Assembly (NCBI GenBank): GCA_017430325.1
Contig: JAFRNE010000004.1
Span: forward strand, 62,001 to 126,000
Direction: 5' to 3'
Origin: Eubacterium sp.
Lineage (GTDB): Bacteria; Bacillota; Clostridia; Lachnospirales; Lachnospiraceae
Length of the DNA: 64,000 bases
The notes under the pieces are model-generated. The model was not told the DNA's origin and did no database searches. It saw nothing but the letters and a program-made list of their open reading frames with translations. Positions 8,944 to 17,002 of the stretch are shown here, in pieces (the first letter of the stretch is position 1; the number at the start of each line of letters is the position of its first letter). Position numbers and translations under genes: made by a program.

Positions 8944-10722
8944 TTATTCGTCTTTCTTATCTTCAGACTTTTTATTATTGTAATAATTCTTTCTGTTATT
9001 CTGTCTCTCAGCCTTCTTGATGTTAGGATCGTTTGTCTTCTCTCTAGGCTGTCTTATATTCTGAACACGCTTATTACTCTGGTCCGTCAGAGTCTTGTTA
9101 TCAGCCTCTGCCTGAGTCTTCTTTACGTTCTGGTTATTATTCCTTGCTGAAGCATTGTTATTGCCGGTGTTTGCTGCGCCGCCGTTCTTTGACTTATTGG
9201 CACTGCCCTCGCCGTTTCTGCCGCCTTCAGAACCACTCTTATTCTTATTATAATAATTATTTTTCTTCAGATAATCATTATATTTATTAGCCATCTCAGC
9301 TTTAACGGCATGTCTCTGCTCTGCAGCAGCAACCTTCTCGGAATTGATCTCGTTCTCGATATTCATTCCGACCTTCTCCCTGATATTTTCTCTTGTCTCA
9401 AGGATGTTCTTGCCGTTCTTACGATGCTTCTTATTCTGCTTTCTGCTTCGTCTGTCATTACTTGCAACGATATGTCTCTTGGTTCTTATCGGCTCGCCCT
9501 CTTCATCAAAGCCATGCAGCGTCAGATAATAATCCGTCGCCGTCGAGAGTCCCTGTTTTCTGAGTTTTCTGTCAACAAGTACATTTATCAGAGCGTAGAT
9601 ACATGCAAGCACCGGAACACCCAGCAGCATTCCCATGAAGCCGAATAGGTTTCCTCCTACAAGGATCGCTACGATTACCCAGAGACCTGAAAGACCTGTT
9701 GAATCTCCAAGGATAAGCGGTCCAAGGATATTTCCGTCAATCTGCTGCAGGATAATGATAAATATAACAAATATCAGGCACTTAATCGGATCCGCAACAA
9801 GTATCAGGAGCGAACAAGGTATTGCGCCGATGAAAGGTCCGAAGAACGGAATGATATTTGTAAGGCCTACAGTCACACTGACAAGTACCGCATATGGCAT
9901 ATCAACGCTTACGCAGAAGATCGCGCAGATGATACCGATGATCATGGAATCAAGGATCTTACCATCGATGAAACCACCGAATACATTGTTCATGAATGAA
10001 AGTGAATCAAGAACTATAGTACCGTTCTTCTTCTTAAATACACTGTATACCATCTTCTTTCCGTTTGCAGAAAGCCTCTCCTTACTGTAAAGGATATATA
10101 CAGCAATAATTATACCTACAAAGAAGTTGAATACAAACTTGATACCGCCGATGATACCGTTTGAGATCTTGATAACGATGGTATCAATATTCGGAAGCAG
10201 CTTGTCTGTTATGATCTTAATAAGATTGTCCTGGATCTTATCAAGGTTATTACTTACTGTGTCATAGATCTTAGGATATTTCTTAAGGAATGACAGATTC
10301 TTCAGCCAGTTCTTGGCATTGCTTATATAATTCGGGATCTCGTTCGAGAGCATTGTGATACTCTTCTGGAGCTCAGGAATAAGAACTATCAGAAGTCCGA
10401 ATACTATACCAAGCAGGAATACGATTGAGAAAAATACCGCCAGAGTATTTGCAACCTTAACTGCGGTCAGCTTCTTATTCTCGCCCAGTATCTTGATCAT
10501 GAGCTTTGAAAAAACGCCCTTCAGGAAGTTCATTACAGGCAGCAGAAGGAATGCGATAACACAACCCATAAGAATAGGTGTGAATGCACTTATTAAGATA
10601 CCCAGGAACTTCAGAACCGCCGGCAGCTTACCCAGCAGCATATAAAATGCAACAACTATACACAATGATAACGTGAGTATAGAGAATTTCTTCCAATCAT
10701 CTTTTTCCCACTTTTTTCCCAC
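8944..10722 (-). CDS. AI-2E / PerM family membrane protein with a long Asn/Lys-rich tail
   Basis: The first 370 or so residues have eight membrane helices in the pattern of the AI-2E transporter (PerM, UPF0118) family, including the conserved region around SVTVGLTNIIPFFGPFIGAI and the PxLxG segment after QQIDGNILGPLILG. Known members have been linked to autoinducer-2 export or to Na+/H+ antiport, so the substrate is open. About 210 further residues form a low-complexity Asn/Lys/Arg/Glu tail, which is long for the family and probably cytoplasmic. The start is GTG at 10720-10722, six bases after GAGGTGA; no ATG fits better. Confidence 0.85.
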   Translation of the reverse strand: MGKKWEKDDWKKFSILTLSLCIVVAFYMLLGKLPAVLKFLGILISAFTPILMGCVIAFLLLPVMNFLKGVFSKLMIKILGENKKLTAVKVANTLAVFFSIVFLLGIVFGLLIVLIPELQKSITMLSNEIPNYISNAKNWLKNLSFLKKYPKIYDTVSNNLDKIQDNLIKIITDKLLPNIDTIVIKISNGIIGGIKFVFNFFVGIIIAVYILYSKERLSANGKKMVYSVFKKKNGTIVLDSLSFMNNVFGGFIDGKILDSMIIGIICAIFCVSVDMPYAVLVSVTVGLTNIIPFFGPFIGAIPCSLLILVADPIKCLIFVIFIIILQQIDGNILGPLILGDSTGLSGLWVIVAILVGGNLFGFMGMLLGVPVLACIYALINVLVDRKLRKQGLSTATDYYLTLHGFDEEGEPIRTKRHIVASNDRRSRKQNKKHRKNGKNILETRENIREKVGMNIENEINSEKVAAAEQRHAVKAEMANKYNDYLKKNNYYNKNKSGSEGGRNGEGSANKSKNGGAANTGNNNASARNNNQNVKKTQAEADNKTLTDQSNKRVQNIRQPREKTNDPNIKKAERQNNRKNYYNNKKSEDKKDE

Positions 10723-10792
10723 TTTTCTTCACCTCGTCGTAATAATTATGTTAATCCGGATACCGGCCCCTGTTCCGTCATCCGACAAAAAC

Positions 10793-10827
10793 AGCCATAT
10801 ACATGTTTCGAGAACACATACATGGCT
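10793..10827 (-). terminator. Terminator of the pot operon
   Basis: AGCCAT (10793-10798) pairs with ATGGCT (10822-10827), with further pairing inside. On the minus strand the hairpin is followed by GTTTTTGTC. It lies some 50 bases after the potCD stop. Confidence 0.8.
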
Positions 10828-10879
10828 ATTCTATCATATTTTTTTGTCAAATGATATAAAGAATTAATAAATTTCTTTA

Positions 10880-12712
10880 TTATTTGTCATATGCCTTAAC
10901 CTTTGTCCAGAGATCGGCAAAATACTGTTTGATCTTGGTATCCTGATAACGGAATACCTCGTTTTCCTTCTCTCCGAAGGAAGGTGTATAAGCATTGATC
11001 ATTTCGAATTCTGTTGCTGCAAGCTCTCCCGCAACATCCTTTACAGGCGAGGTGTATCCTACATAAACAGAGTTATCGTAAGCATTATCATATTCATACA
11101 TGAAACTTATGAACTCGTATGCAAGCTCCTCTTCCTCGCAGTTCTTTGTGATCACCATACCATCACACCACTCGTTTGTACCCTGCTGTGGCTCAAAATA
11201 AACCATATCAGGATTCTCACTCATGATATAGGCAGCATCACCCGAATAAACAACAGCAAGAGCCTTATTTCCGGAGATCATATTATCGATAACATCATCG
11301 CCGGCATATACAACATCCATGGAATCTCTCTGCTCTATAAGCCAGTCATAGGCATCATCGATCTCATCCATATCTGTTGTATTCATCGAATATCCAAGGG
11401 CCTTGAGCGCGATCATAAAGGAATCTCGCTCCGAATCATACATATAGATATTTCCCTTATATTTCTTATTTCTGAGAACTTCCCAGCCTTCAGCAAGATC
11501 CTCTCCGTCAACAACAGTACTGTCGTAAAGGATTCCGACGGTTCCTACAAAGTATGGAGCCGAATACATATTTCCCGGATCATAGGCAAGATCCATGATC
11601 TGAGGATTCAGGCTGTCTCCGCCTGCGATCTTATCCCAGTCAAGCGGCTCGACAAGCTCTTCCTTCACCAGTCTCTCGATCATATAATCCGACGGTATCA
11701 ATATATCATACTTTGCACCGCTCTTGATCTTCGTGTACATACTCTCATTGGAATCGAAGGTCTCATAGATTACCTTGCAGTCGTGTTCTCTCTCGAACTT
11801 CTCTATCAGGTTCGGATCGATATACTCTCCTGCATTGTAAATTCTGAGAGTTTTTCTGCTTCCGCCAACCCCTGTAAATACCATCATGATGATGGCTCCG
11901 ATGAAGAGAACCACGAACACCTTTCTCATCACCTTCTTTACGATATCAGGCATGACATTGATAAGTATCAAAAGCAGCGCAATGACAAGGATAACGATGG
12001 TCGACAGCGCATTTATGGTCGGATTCGTTCTCTTGGTCATGTTGTAGACCGTAATAGAGATATTTGAAACTCCGTTTCCGGTTACGAAATACGAAATAAC
12101 GAAATCGTCAAAGGACATTGTGAAGGCAAGCAGCACGCCCGCATAGATGCCGTCCTTCAGCATCGGAAGTATAACCTTTGTAAGAGCCTGGAAAGGTGTA
12201 GCACCAAGGTCCATAGCCGCATTTGCAAGGGATGGATCAAGGTTTCTTACCTTAGGATATACACTCGTTATAACGTAAGGCGTACAGAATGCTACATGTG
12301 AAAGGAGCATTGTGTAATAGCCTCTCTCGATACCGATCGATGAAAACAGTATCATAAGTCCGATCGCAGTAACGATATCCGGATTCATGATAGGGATATT
12401 ATTTACATTTTTAATAACCTCTTTAAGCACTCTTCTGGTCTTTGAGAGACCGATGGCAGTAAGTGTTCCAAGCACTGTAGATATGATAGTCGCAAATACA
12501 GCTATCGTTATTGAAACATAAACCGCCTTCATGATAGAGCCGTTATTGATGAGACTTCCGTACCACCTCATGGAGAAGCCCTGCATCTTCGTCAGTGACT
12601 TAGATGAGTTGAATGAAAATATCATCGTAACTAATATCGGAAGATAAAGGAACAGAAAACAGAGGATAATATAAAGGGCCGAAAAGACCTTACTCTTCTT
12701 TGACGCAGCCAT
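10880..12712 (-). CDS. potCD: Fused polyamine ABC permease (PotC) and substrate-binding protein (PotD)
   Basis: Residues 1-265 or so are a PotC-type permease: six membrane helices and the EAA-like loop DLGATPFQALTKVILPMLKD that docks on the ATPase. A membrane helix near residue 270-285 (VFVVLFIGAIIMMVFTGVG) leads straight into a PotD-like periplasmic-binding domain (from LRIYNAGEYIDPNLIEKFE to the C-terminus), which is therefore tethered outside the membrane in place of a lipoprotein. The stretches AKYDILIPSDYMIERL and GTNEWCDGMVI match the spermidine/putrescine-binding family. Such PotCD fusions are known in Firmicutes. The start codon overlaps the potB stop (TAATG), indicating translational coupling. 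Confidence 0.93.
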   Translation of the reverse strand: MAASKKSKVFSALYIILCFLFLYLPILVTMIFSFNSSKSLTKMQGFSMRWYGSLINNGSIMKAVYVSITIAVFATIISTVLGTLTAIGLSKTRRVLKEVIKNVNNIPIMNPDIVTAIGLMILFSSIGIERGYYTMLLSHVAFCTPYVITSVYPKVRNLDPSLANAAMDLGATPFQALTKVILPMLKDGIYAGVLLAFTMSFDDFVISYFVTGNGVSNISITVYNMTKRTNPTINALSTIVILVIALLLILINVMPDIVKKVMRKVFVVLFIGAIIMMVFTGVGGSRKTLRIYNAGEYIDPNLIEKFEREHDCKVIYETFDSNESMYTKIKSGAKYDILIPSDYMIERLVKEELVEPLDWDKIAGGDSLNPQIMDLAYDPGNMYSAPYFVGTVGILYDSTVVDGEDLAEGWEVLRNKKYKGNIYMYDSERDSFMIALKALGYSMNTTDMDEIDDAYDWLIEQRDSMDVVYAGDDVIDNMISGNKALAVVYSGDAAYIMSENPDMVYFEPQQGTNEWCDGMVITKNCEEEELAYEFISFMYEYDNAYDNSVYVGYTSPVKDVAGELAATEFEMINAYTPSFGEKENEVFRYQDTKIKQYFADLWTKVKAYDK

Positions 12713-13539
12713 TATTCTTCCTCCTTCTCTTCCTTGTCAAACTTCTTCATGACAGTCATTCCCACAAGGATGATAAATGCAAGAATAATAGATATCGCAC
12801 TACCGAAATTCCAGTTTCCGACAGAGATAAACTGATTCTCGATCAGGTTACCGATGAGCATATACTGTCCGCCTCCGAGAAGCTTCGGAATAACGAAGGT
12901 TGATATCGAAAGGAGGAATGTCATCATAATACCGTTTATAACGCCCGGTATCGACATTCTCCAGGTAACCTTCCAGAAGGTCTGGAAACGGTTTGCTCCG
13001 AGGTCAAAGGAAGCCTCGATAAGCGATCTGTCTATCTTCCTTATACTTGTATGGATAGGTATTACCATGAAAGGCAGCAGGTCGCTGACAAGTCCCAGAA
13101 GCACTGCAAAATCAGTGTACATCAGATTGACCGGCTTCGCTCCCATCCATCTCAGGAAGGAATTCACAACTCCGTTATCCGAAAGGATGCTTATCCATGC
13201 ATAGGTACGGAGCAGTGTATTTATCCACATAGGTATTGTAACGAGAAGTATCAGAAGGTTCTGCATCTTCTCACTTTTCTTGCTGATGATATAAGCCAGC
13301 GCATAGCCCACCACCAGACATATGATGACCGAAAGAAGACCCAGTACCAGGGACTTTTTCAGCACTTCAAGATAAATAGGCTCTCCTATCTTCTTGAAGT
13401 TCCTCAGCGTGAAACTGATATTTACAAGGTCGTTTCCGCCTGTCGTAACCGAATAAAGTACGATAAGGAGCAGTGGGACAACGATTATTATGAATGCCCA
13501 GACTATGTAAGGTCTGACAAGCTTAACAAAATGCTTCAT
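12712..13539 (-). CDS. potB: Spermidine/putrescine ABC transporter permease
   Basis: The 275-residue protein has six membrane helices and the permease-ATPase docking loop FDLGANRFQTFWKVTWRMSIPG. It would pair with the PotC half of the next protein to form the membrane channel, powered by PotA. AAGGAGG precedes the ATG by six bases, ten bases after the potA stop; its own stop overlaps the potCD start. The acidic C-terminal tail (KKFDKEEKEEE) is unremarkable. Confidence 0.95.
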   Translation of the reverse strand: MKHFVKLVRPYIVWAFIIIVVPLLLIVLYSVTTGGNDLVNISFTLRNFKKIGEPIYLEVLKKSLVLGLLSVIICLVVGYALAYIISKKSEKMQNLLILLVTIPMWINTLLRTYAWISILSDNGVVNSFLRWMGAKPVNLMYTDFAVLLGLVSDLLPFMVIPIHTSIRKIDRSLIEASFDLGANRFQTFWKVTWRMSIPGVINGIMMTFLLSISTFVIPKLLGGGQYMLIGNLIENQFISVGNWNFGSAISIILAFIILVGMTVMKKFDKEEKEEE

Positions 13540-13549
13540 CTCTGCCTCC

Positions 13550-14599
13550 TTACTGAACCCAGTCCATCCTGTACATTACGTGAATATCATCCGGCCCGAA
13601 TGTAAGTCCCACATTAAGACCCGGTTCAAAATAGTCTGTTGTATGAATAAGATAATCTCTATACTCTGCCTCAACCACGATCTCGTGATGAACGCCCTTA
13701 AATACGATAGACTTTACCGTACCCTTAAGCTTGGCTTCCTCAGGCTTTACAATATCGATATCCTCAGGTCTGATAACAACCTCTACATCCTCATTCTCCT
13801 TGAAGCCCTTATCAACACAGTCGAAATCAAAGCCGTCAAAGCTTACAAGAAGGTCCTTCTTCATAACAGCCTCGATGATATTTGACTCACCGATAAAGCT
13901 TGCTACAAAACGGTTTTCAGGCTCATTGTAAATATCCTCAGGTGTGCCTACCTGCTGGATGATACCTTCATTCATAACGACAACAGTATCAGACATAGAG
14001 AGTGCCTCCTCCTGATCATGGGTTACAAATATGAAGGTGATGCCTACTTCCTTCTGTATCTTCTTAAGCTCGGTCTGCATGCCTTTTCTGAGCTTTGCAT
14101 CCAGCGCACCGAGAGGCTCATCAAGAAGAAGCACCTTTGGTTCATTTACAAGTGCTCTTGCTATGGCAACTCGCTGCTGCTGACCACCCGAAAGACTTGT
14201 GACATCTCTCTTCTCAAAACCGGAGAGGCCTACAAGGTCAAGCATCTTCATAACCTTATGCTCTATCACGCTCTTATCAGTCTTCTTGATATTAAGGCCG
14301 AAGGCGATATTGTCATATACATTAAGAAATGGGAAAAGGGCGTATTTCTGGAATACCGTATTTACTTCTCTCTTGTATGCCGGGATCTTTGATATATCGA
14401 TACCGTCGAAAAGTATCTGTCCGCCGGAAGGATCATCAAACCCCGCGATTATCCTTAGGGTTGTTGTTTTACCGCAGCCCGATGGACCGAGAAGTGTAAG
14501 AAATTCATTCCTGTGAATGATCAGGTCTATGCCCTTTAATACCTGCTGATCTCCAAAATTCTTCGTGAGCCCTTTAAGCTCGATCAATGCATCATCCAT
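13550..14599 (-). CDS. potA: Spermidine/putrescine ABC transporter ATP-binding protein
   Basis: The 349-residue ATPase has Walker [10 protein letters not shown] near residue 39, the signature [16 protein letters not shown] near 137, Walker [13 protein letters not shown] near 158 and the H-loop [11 protein letters not shown]-terminal TOBE-type domain (from residue 240, with [10 protein letters not shown]) is typical of PotA. It is the first gene of a three-gene operon potA-potB-potCD that imports polyamines. GAGGGGAAG precedes the ATG. Confidence 0.97.
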   Translation of the reverse strand: MDDALIELKGLTKNFGDQQVLKGIDLIIHRNEFLTLLGPSGCGKTTTLRIIAGFDDPSGGQILFDGIDISKIPAYKREVNTVFQKYALFPFLNVYDNIAFGLNIKKTDKSVIEHKVMKMLDLVGLSGFEKRDVTSLSGGQQQRVAIARALVNEPKVLLLDEPLGALDAKLRKGMQTELKKIQKEVGITFIFVTHDQEEALSMSDTVVVMNEGIIQQVGTPEDIYNEPENRFVASFIGESNIIEAVMKKDLLVSFDGFDFDCVDKGFKENEDVEVVIRPEDIDIVKPEEAKLKGTVKSIVFKGVHHEIVVEAEYRDYLIHTTDYFEPGLNVGLTFGPDDIHVMYRMDWVQ

Positions 14600-14652
14600 T
14601 TTTTCTTCCCCTCGTATTGCTTATTATTTGTTTTTTCGCCCTTATTATGAAT

Positions 14653-14680
14653 AAGCCCGTTACTGTTAAGTAACAGGCTT
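14653..14680 (-). terminator. Hairpin between tRNA-Leu and potA
   Basis: AAGCC-C-GTTACT pairs with AGTAAC-A-GGCTT around a four-base loop. It could end the tRNA-Leu transcript before potA, but the minus-strand tail is not U-rich, while the plus-strand side reads AGACTTTTAT. Confidence 0.4.
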
Positions 14681-14692
14681 AGACTTTTATAA

Positions 14693-14773
14693 TGCGGGCA
14701 ACAGGACTTGAACCTGCACGGGTTGCCCACCAGAACCTAAATCTGGCGCGTCTGCCAATTCCGCCATGCCCGC
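14693..14773 (-). tRNA. tRNA-Leu (anticodon UAG)
   Basis: On the minus strand GCGGGCA pairs with TGCCCGC as the acceptor stem. The anticodon stem CCAGA/TCTGG holds the loop TTTAGGT, giving anticodon TAG. The variable arm is long, as expected for Leu, and the T arm contains GGTTCAAGTCC. CCA is not encoded. Before phage integration this gene lay just downstream of tRNA-Lys. Confidence 0.95.
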
Positions 14774-14843
14774 TCGACTGCTTGATTCTATCATAATAGA
14801 GGTTATAACACAAGTTATTATTTAGTATCGGAAAAACAAAAAA

Positions 14844-14870
14844 ATCGGAACTCCATCAAGGAATTCCGAT
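14844..14870 (-). terminator. Original terminator of the tRNA cluster, now left of attL
   Basis: ATCGGAA (14844-14850) pairs with TTCCGAT (14864-14870). On the minus strand it is followed by TTTTTTTGTTTTT, a strong terminator tail. It directly follows the tRNA-Lys 3' fragment in attL, so before integration it ended the tRNA-Val...Lys transcript. Confidence 0.85.
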
Positions 14871-14874
14871 ATAT

Positions 14875-14925
14875 ATATCATGAGCCACGCGGGACTCGAA
14901 CCCGCGACAACTTGATTAAAAGTCA
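14875..14925. repeat. attL
   Basis: This 51-bp sequence is identical to 51190-51240. It contains the tRNA-Lys gene from the anticodon arm to the 3' end plus a few bases beyond, cut off from its 5' half, so the tRNA fragment here is not functional. Confidence 0.95.
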
Positions 14926-14963
14926 GCCTTAAATAACGTATATACGTCTTTTATAGACTATTA

Positions 14964-14982
14964 AGGTAACATTTTGGTAACA
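14964..14982. promoter_or_regulatory. Integrase arm-type sites beside attL
   Basis: Two direct copies of (A/T)GGTAACA start at 14964 and 14975, exactly 11 bp apart. The same octamer appears four times beside attR (51036-51093) with the same 11-bp pairing. Direct repeats flanking a tRNA-borne core are the usual arm-binding sites of phage tyrosine integrases. Confidence 0.7.
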
Positions 14983-15050
14983 AATCACTTTTAAAAGAGA
15001 CTCAGAACCGCTGCTTTATTCCATTATCCGGCAGGCTCTTCAACAGTGAT

Positions 15051-15143
15051 TTACATACTCTCCAGTCTCTGAATGAACCTTTTAAACTCCTGACGCATTT
15101 TGTCATCCGGAGCTTCTTCCATAAGCTCATAGAGTCTTGTCAT
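15051..15143 (-). CDS. Possible 30-residue peptide
   Basis: A short frame MTRLYELMEEAPDDKMRQEF... ends 92 bases from the att-side integrase sites. It is predicted helical and highly charged, but no ribosome binding site precedes its ATG (15141-15143). It is listed only because the phage end otherwise holds no gene between 14926 and 15167. Confidence 0.25.
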   Translation of the reverse strand: MTRLYELMEEAPDDKMRQEFKRFIQRLESM

Positions 15144-15167
15144 AATATCATCATATGAATATCCATT

Positions 15168-16277
15168 CTATTTTTTCAACCAATCAGCTGAAGCAAAACC
15201 AATATAGTTTATATTTTCATATAAAAATGCGATATACAACCACCTTATACCTTCGCAATCTGTGTAATAGCCATAATTATGAACCTTTTGACCATCAGGT
15301 ATTGCCACAAGGATTTCATAATTCATTCCGGCTCCATCTCTGACATTTAATCCAGTATATGAATCAACGATATATGTTCCGGCCAGATTCTCATCATATT
15401 TCATTGCCTGTTGTGATGCCTTAACAACATTTCCGCTCGGTTCAGGTGCTGAATCCTTCCTGTAAGCCTTTGCAGCTGCTAGGGTATCTTTGCCATATGA
15501 TCCATCAACCTCGATACCCACTAATCTCTGGAAACTCTTAACCGCCGCTGTGGTCATCTCTCCATAAAAGCCATCAACAGGGAACTCATCATCATCTAAA
15601 TTAAATACCCACTGCAGAAACTCCTGTATCAGCTTAATATCCGGCTGAAGGTTCTCATACCTCTCGTATCCGTCACCGGTCAAATAATACCCTCTGCTCG
15701 GCAGCTTCGGAAAACCGCCTGTCCATGTGTTTCCGCTTGGCGCAGGTGTAGGTGTTGGCATTTCCTCGTCATAATTCGGATACCCATAGCCATAAATCCA
15801 GGAATTATTTCTTGCGTATTTCTTCTTTTTAACCTCGTTGCCCGAGTTTCCCTCAACTGTCCAGACATAATTATTATCGTAATCAACTACTATTCCGGTG
15901 TGATCCAGATCACCAAAGAATATCTGTGCGCCTTTTTTCGGAGAAGATCCTGCCTGTCCATTCTGCTTGAAATAATTGTATGAATACTCACAACCTGCTC
16001 CGAGGCTGTTGTTCGGCTGACAGAGAAGCTTCTGTGCATTCTCTCTGCCGTATGCAGTAATGAAGCACCAATCAACGAAGATGTCGCACCAATCGTAGCC
16101 ATTCTTCTTGCCGTTATACCAATCAGGATATTTCTCATCTATATCCCTTGCATATTTATTCCAATTATTATTTCCTGCGTTAGCGTTCTTGTCATCAAGC
16201 TGACTATTACTTGCTTTCTCCTTATAGCCTACCTGCGACAAGGCTACATCAATTACCTTCTGTGGATTACAGTTCAT
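15168..16277 (-). CDS. Endolysin: CHAP amidase/peptidase with peptidoglycan-binding and SH3 domains
   Basis: The 369-residue lysin has an N-terminal CHAP domain (Cys64 in GYDWCDIFVDWC, His in DLDHTGIVVDY near residue 128), a Pro-rich linker near 176-184 (PTPTPAPSG), a peptidoglycan-binding repeat near 205-265 (IQEFLQWVFNLDDDEFPVDG then AAVKSFQRLVGI) and a C-terminal bacterial SH3 domain (TGLNVRDGAGMNYEILVAIP). It would cut host peptidoglycan at lysis. Its start overlaps the end of the holin gene by 11 bases, a classic lysis cassette. There is no signal peptide, so release depends on the holin. Confidence 0.93.
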   Translation of the reverse strand: MNCNPQKVIDVALSQVGYKEKASNSQLDDKNANAGNNNWNKYARDIDEKYPDWYNGKKNGYDWCDIFVDWCFITAYGRENAQKLLCQPNNSLGAGCEYSYNYFKQNGQAGSSPKKGAQIFFGDLDHTGIVVDYDNNYVWTVEGNSGNEVKKKKYARNNSWIYGYGYPNYDEEMPTPTPAPSGNTWTGGFPKLPSRGYYLTGDGYERYENLQPDIKLIQEFLQWVFNLDDDEFPVDGFYGEMTTAAVKSFQRLVGIEVDGSYGKDTLAAAKAYRKDSAPEPSGNVVKASQQAMKYDENLAGTYIVDSYTGLNVRDGAGMNYEILVAIPDGQKVHNYGYYTDCEGIRWLYIAFLYENINYIGFASADWLKK

Positions 16278-16482
16278 CTTCTTCCTCCTTCCGCTTGTTG
16301 TAATTTGCTGTGCTTATTCCAAGGATCGCACCAAGGAATGCATCAATAGCTGTGATAGTTCCCACTATCTGCTCTCCGTAAGGTAAGCCCCAAATAGAAG
16401 CAAGTGCAAAATACAGAGTGCCTATAGCAGGAAGCACTATCTGCGCTATCCACTTTAGCGTGTCATATAGCTTATTACTCAC
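16267..16482 (-). CDS. Phage holin
   Basis: A 71-residue protein with two membrane helices (about residues 7-30 and 38-60) and a charged tail KRKEEEDEL. The pattern YDTLKWIAQIVLPAIGTLYF...YGEQIVGTITAIDAFLGAILGIS matches holins of the Dp-1/phi LC3 type. The start is put at GTG 16480-16482, five bases after AGGTGA; the same frame stays open to 16605 but no better start is seen there. It forms the membrane lesion that releases the endolysin encoded just downstream. Confidence 0.85.
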   Translation of the reverse strand: MSNKLYDTLKWIAQIVLPAIGTLYFALASIWGLPYGEQIVGTITAIDAFLGAILGISTANYNKRKEEEDEL

Positions 16483-16675
16483 ATTAATCACCTTTTTAAC
16501 CTTTCTGCCGCTTTTCTCGACTTCGTTGAAAATGAAAAGAGCGGTTCTATTTCTCGCCGCCGAAAATGCCTTTGGCCCTTCAGTAATCGGTATTTTAAAT
16601 ACCAAATTTGGTTTTTAATCTGCATCTTTTGCCCAAAATGTATCGTTAGCAACCAAAATGTGCTTGTTTTGATTC

Positions 16676-17002
16676 TTATTCTGCCCTGATCTGATCTCTA
16701 ATTTCGTCTATCCGGACAAATGCCGTCTTGACATCTCTCTCGACTACGGCTATGCGCTTGTCCATCTCTGCAAGGTCTTTGTTAAGGGCTTTAATGTCCG
16801 TCCGTGTCTCTGTCGTGGTAGCGCACACTTGGTCAAGCTTGATGTTCGCCTTAAGCAAGCTCTCCTTGATTCCATCAAACTTTGCATCCTCTTCCCTATA
16901 GTCCGTCTTAAGGTCTTTCTTGCGATTTATAGCAAAGGTTACGATGGTAATAATTAAGGCTATGATTGATATACTCCAAGGTATTAAGTTCCAAGGATTC
17001 AT
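16676..17002 (-). CDS. Membrane-anchored coiled-coil protein of the lysis region (XhlA-like role possible)
   Basis: The 108-residue protein has one N-terminal membrane helix (about residues 5-26) followed by a long heptad-rich helix (DIKALNKDLAEMDKRIAVVE). XhlA-type lysis accessory proteins carry a similar coiled coil but have their helix at the C-terminus, so the match is by position and design only. It lies between the tail fibre gene and the holin and starts immediately after the tail fibre stop. The 193 bases between it and the holin hold no convincing gene. Confidence 0.6.
   Translation of the reverse strand: MNPWNLIPWSISIIALIITIVTFAINRKKDLKTDYREEDAKFDGIKESLLKANIKLDQVCATTTETRTDIKALNKDLAEMDKRIAVVERDVKTAFVRIDEIRDQIRAE

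Noticed and set aside
14875-14925. A second tRNA-Lys gene
   Set aside because: Only the 3' half is present, so it is the attL remnant.
16483-16675. A 45-codon frame (MQIKNQIWYL...) between holin and XhlA-like gene
   Set aside because: There is no ribosome binding site and no recognisable sequence; another frame in the same place is equally open.
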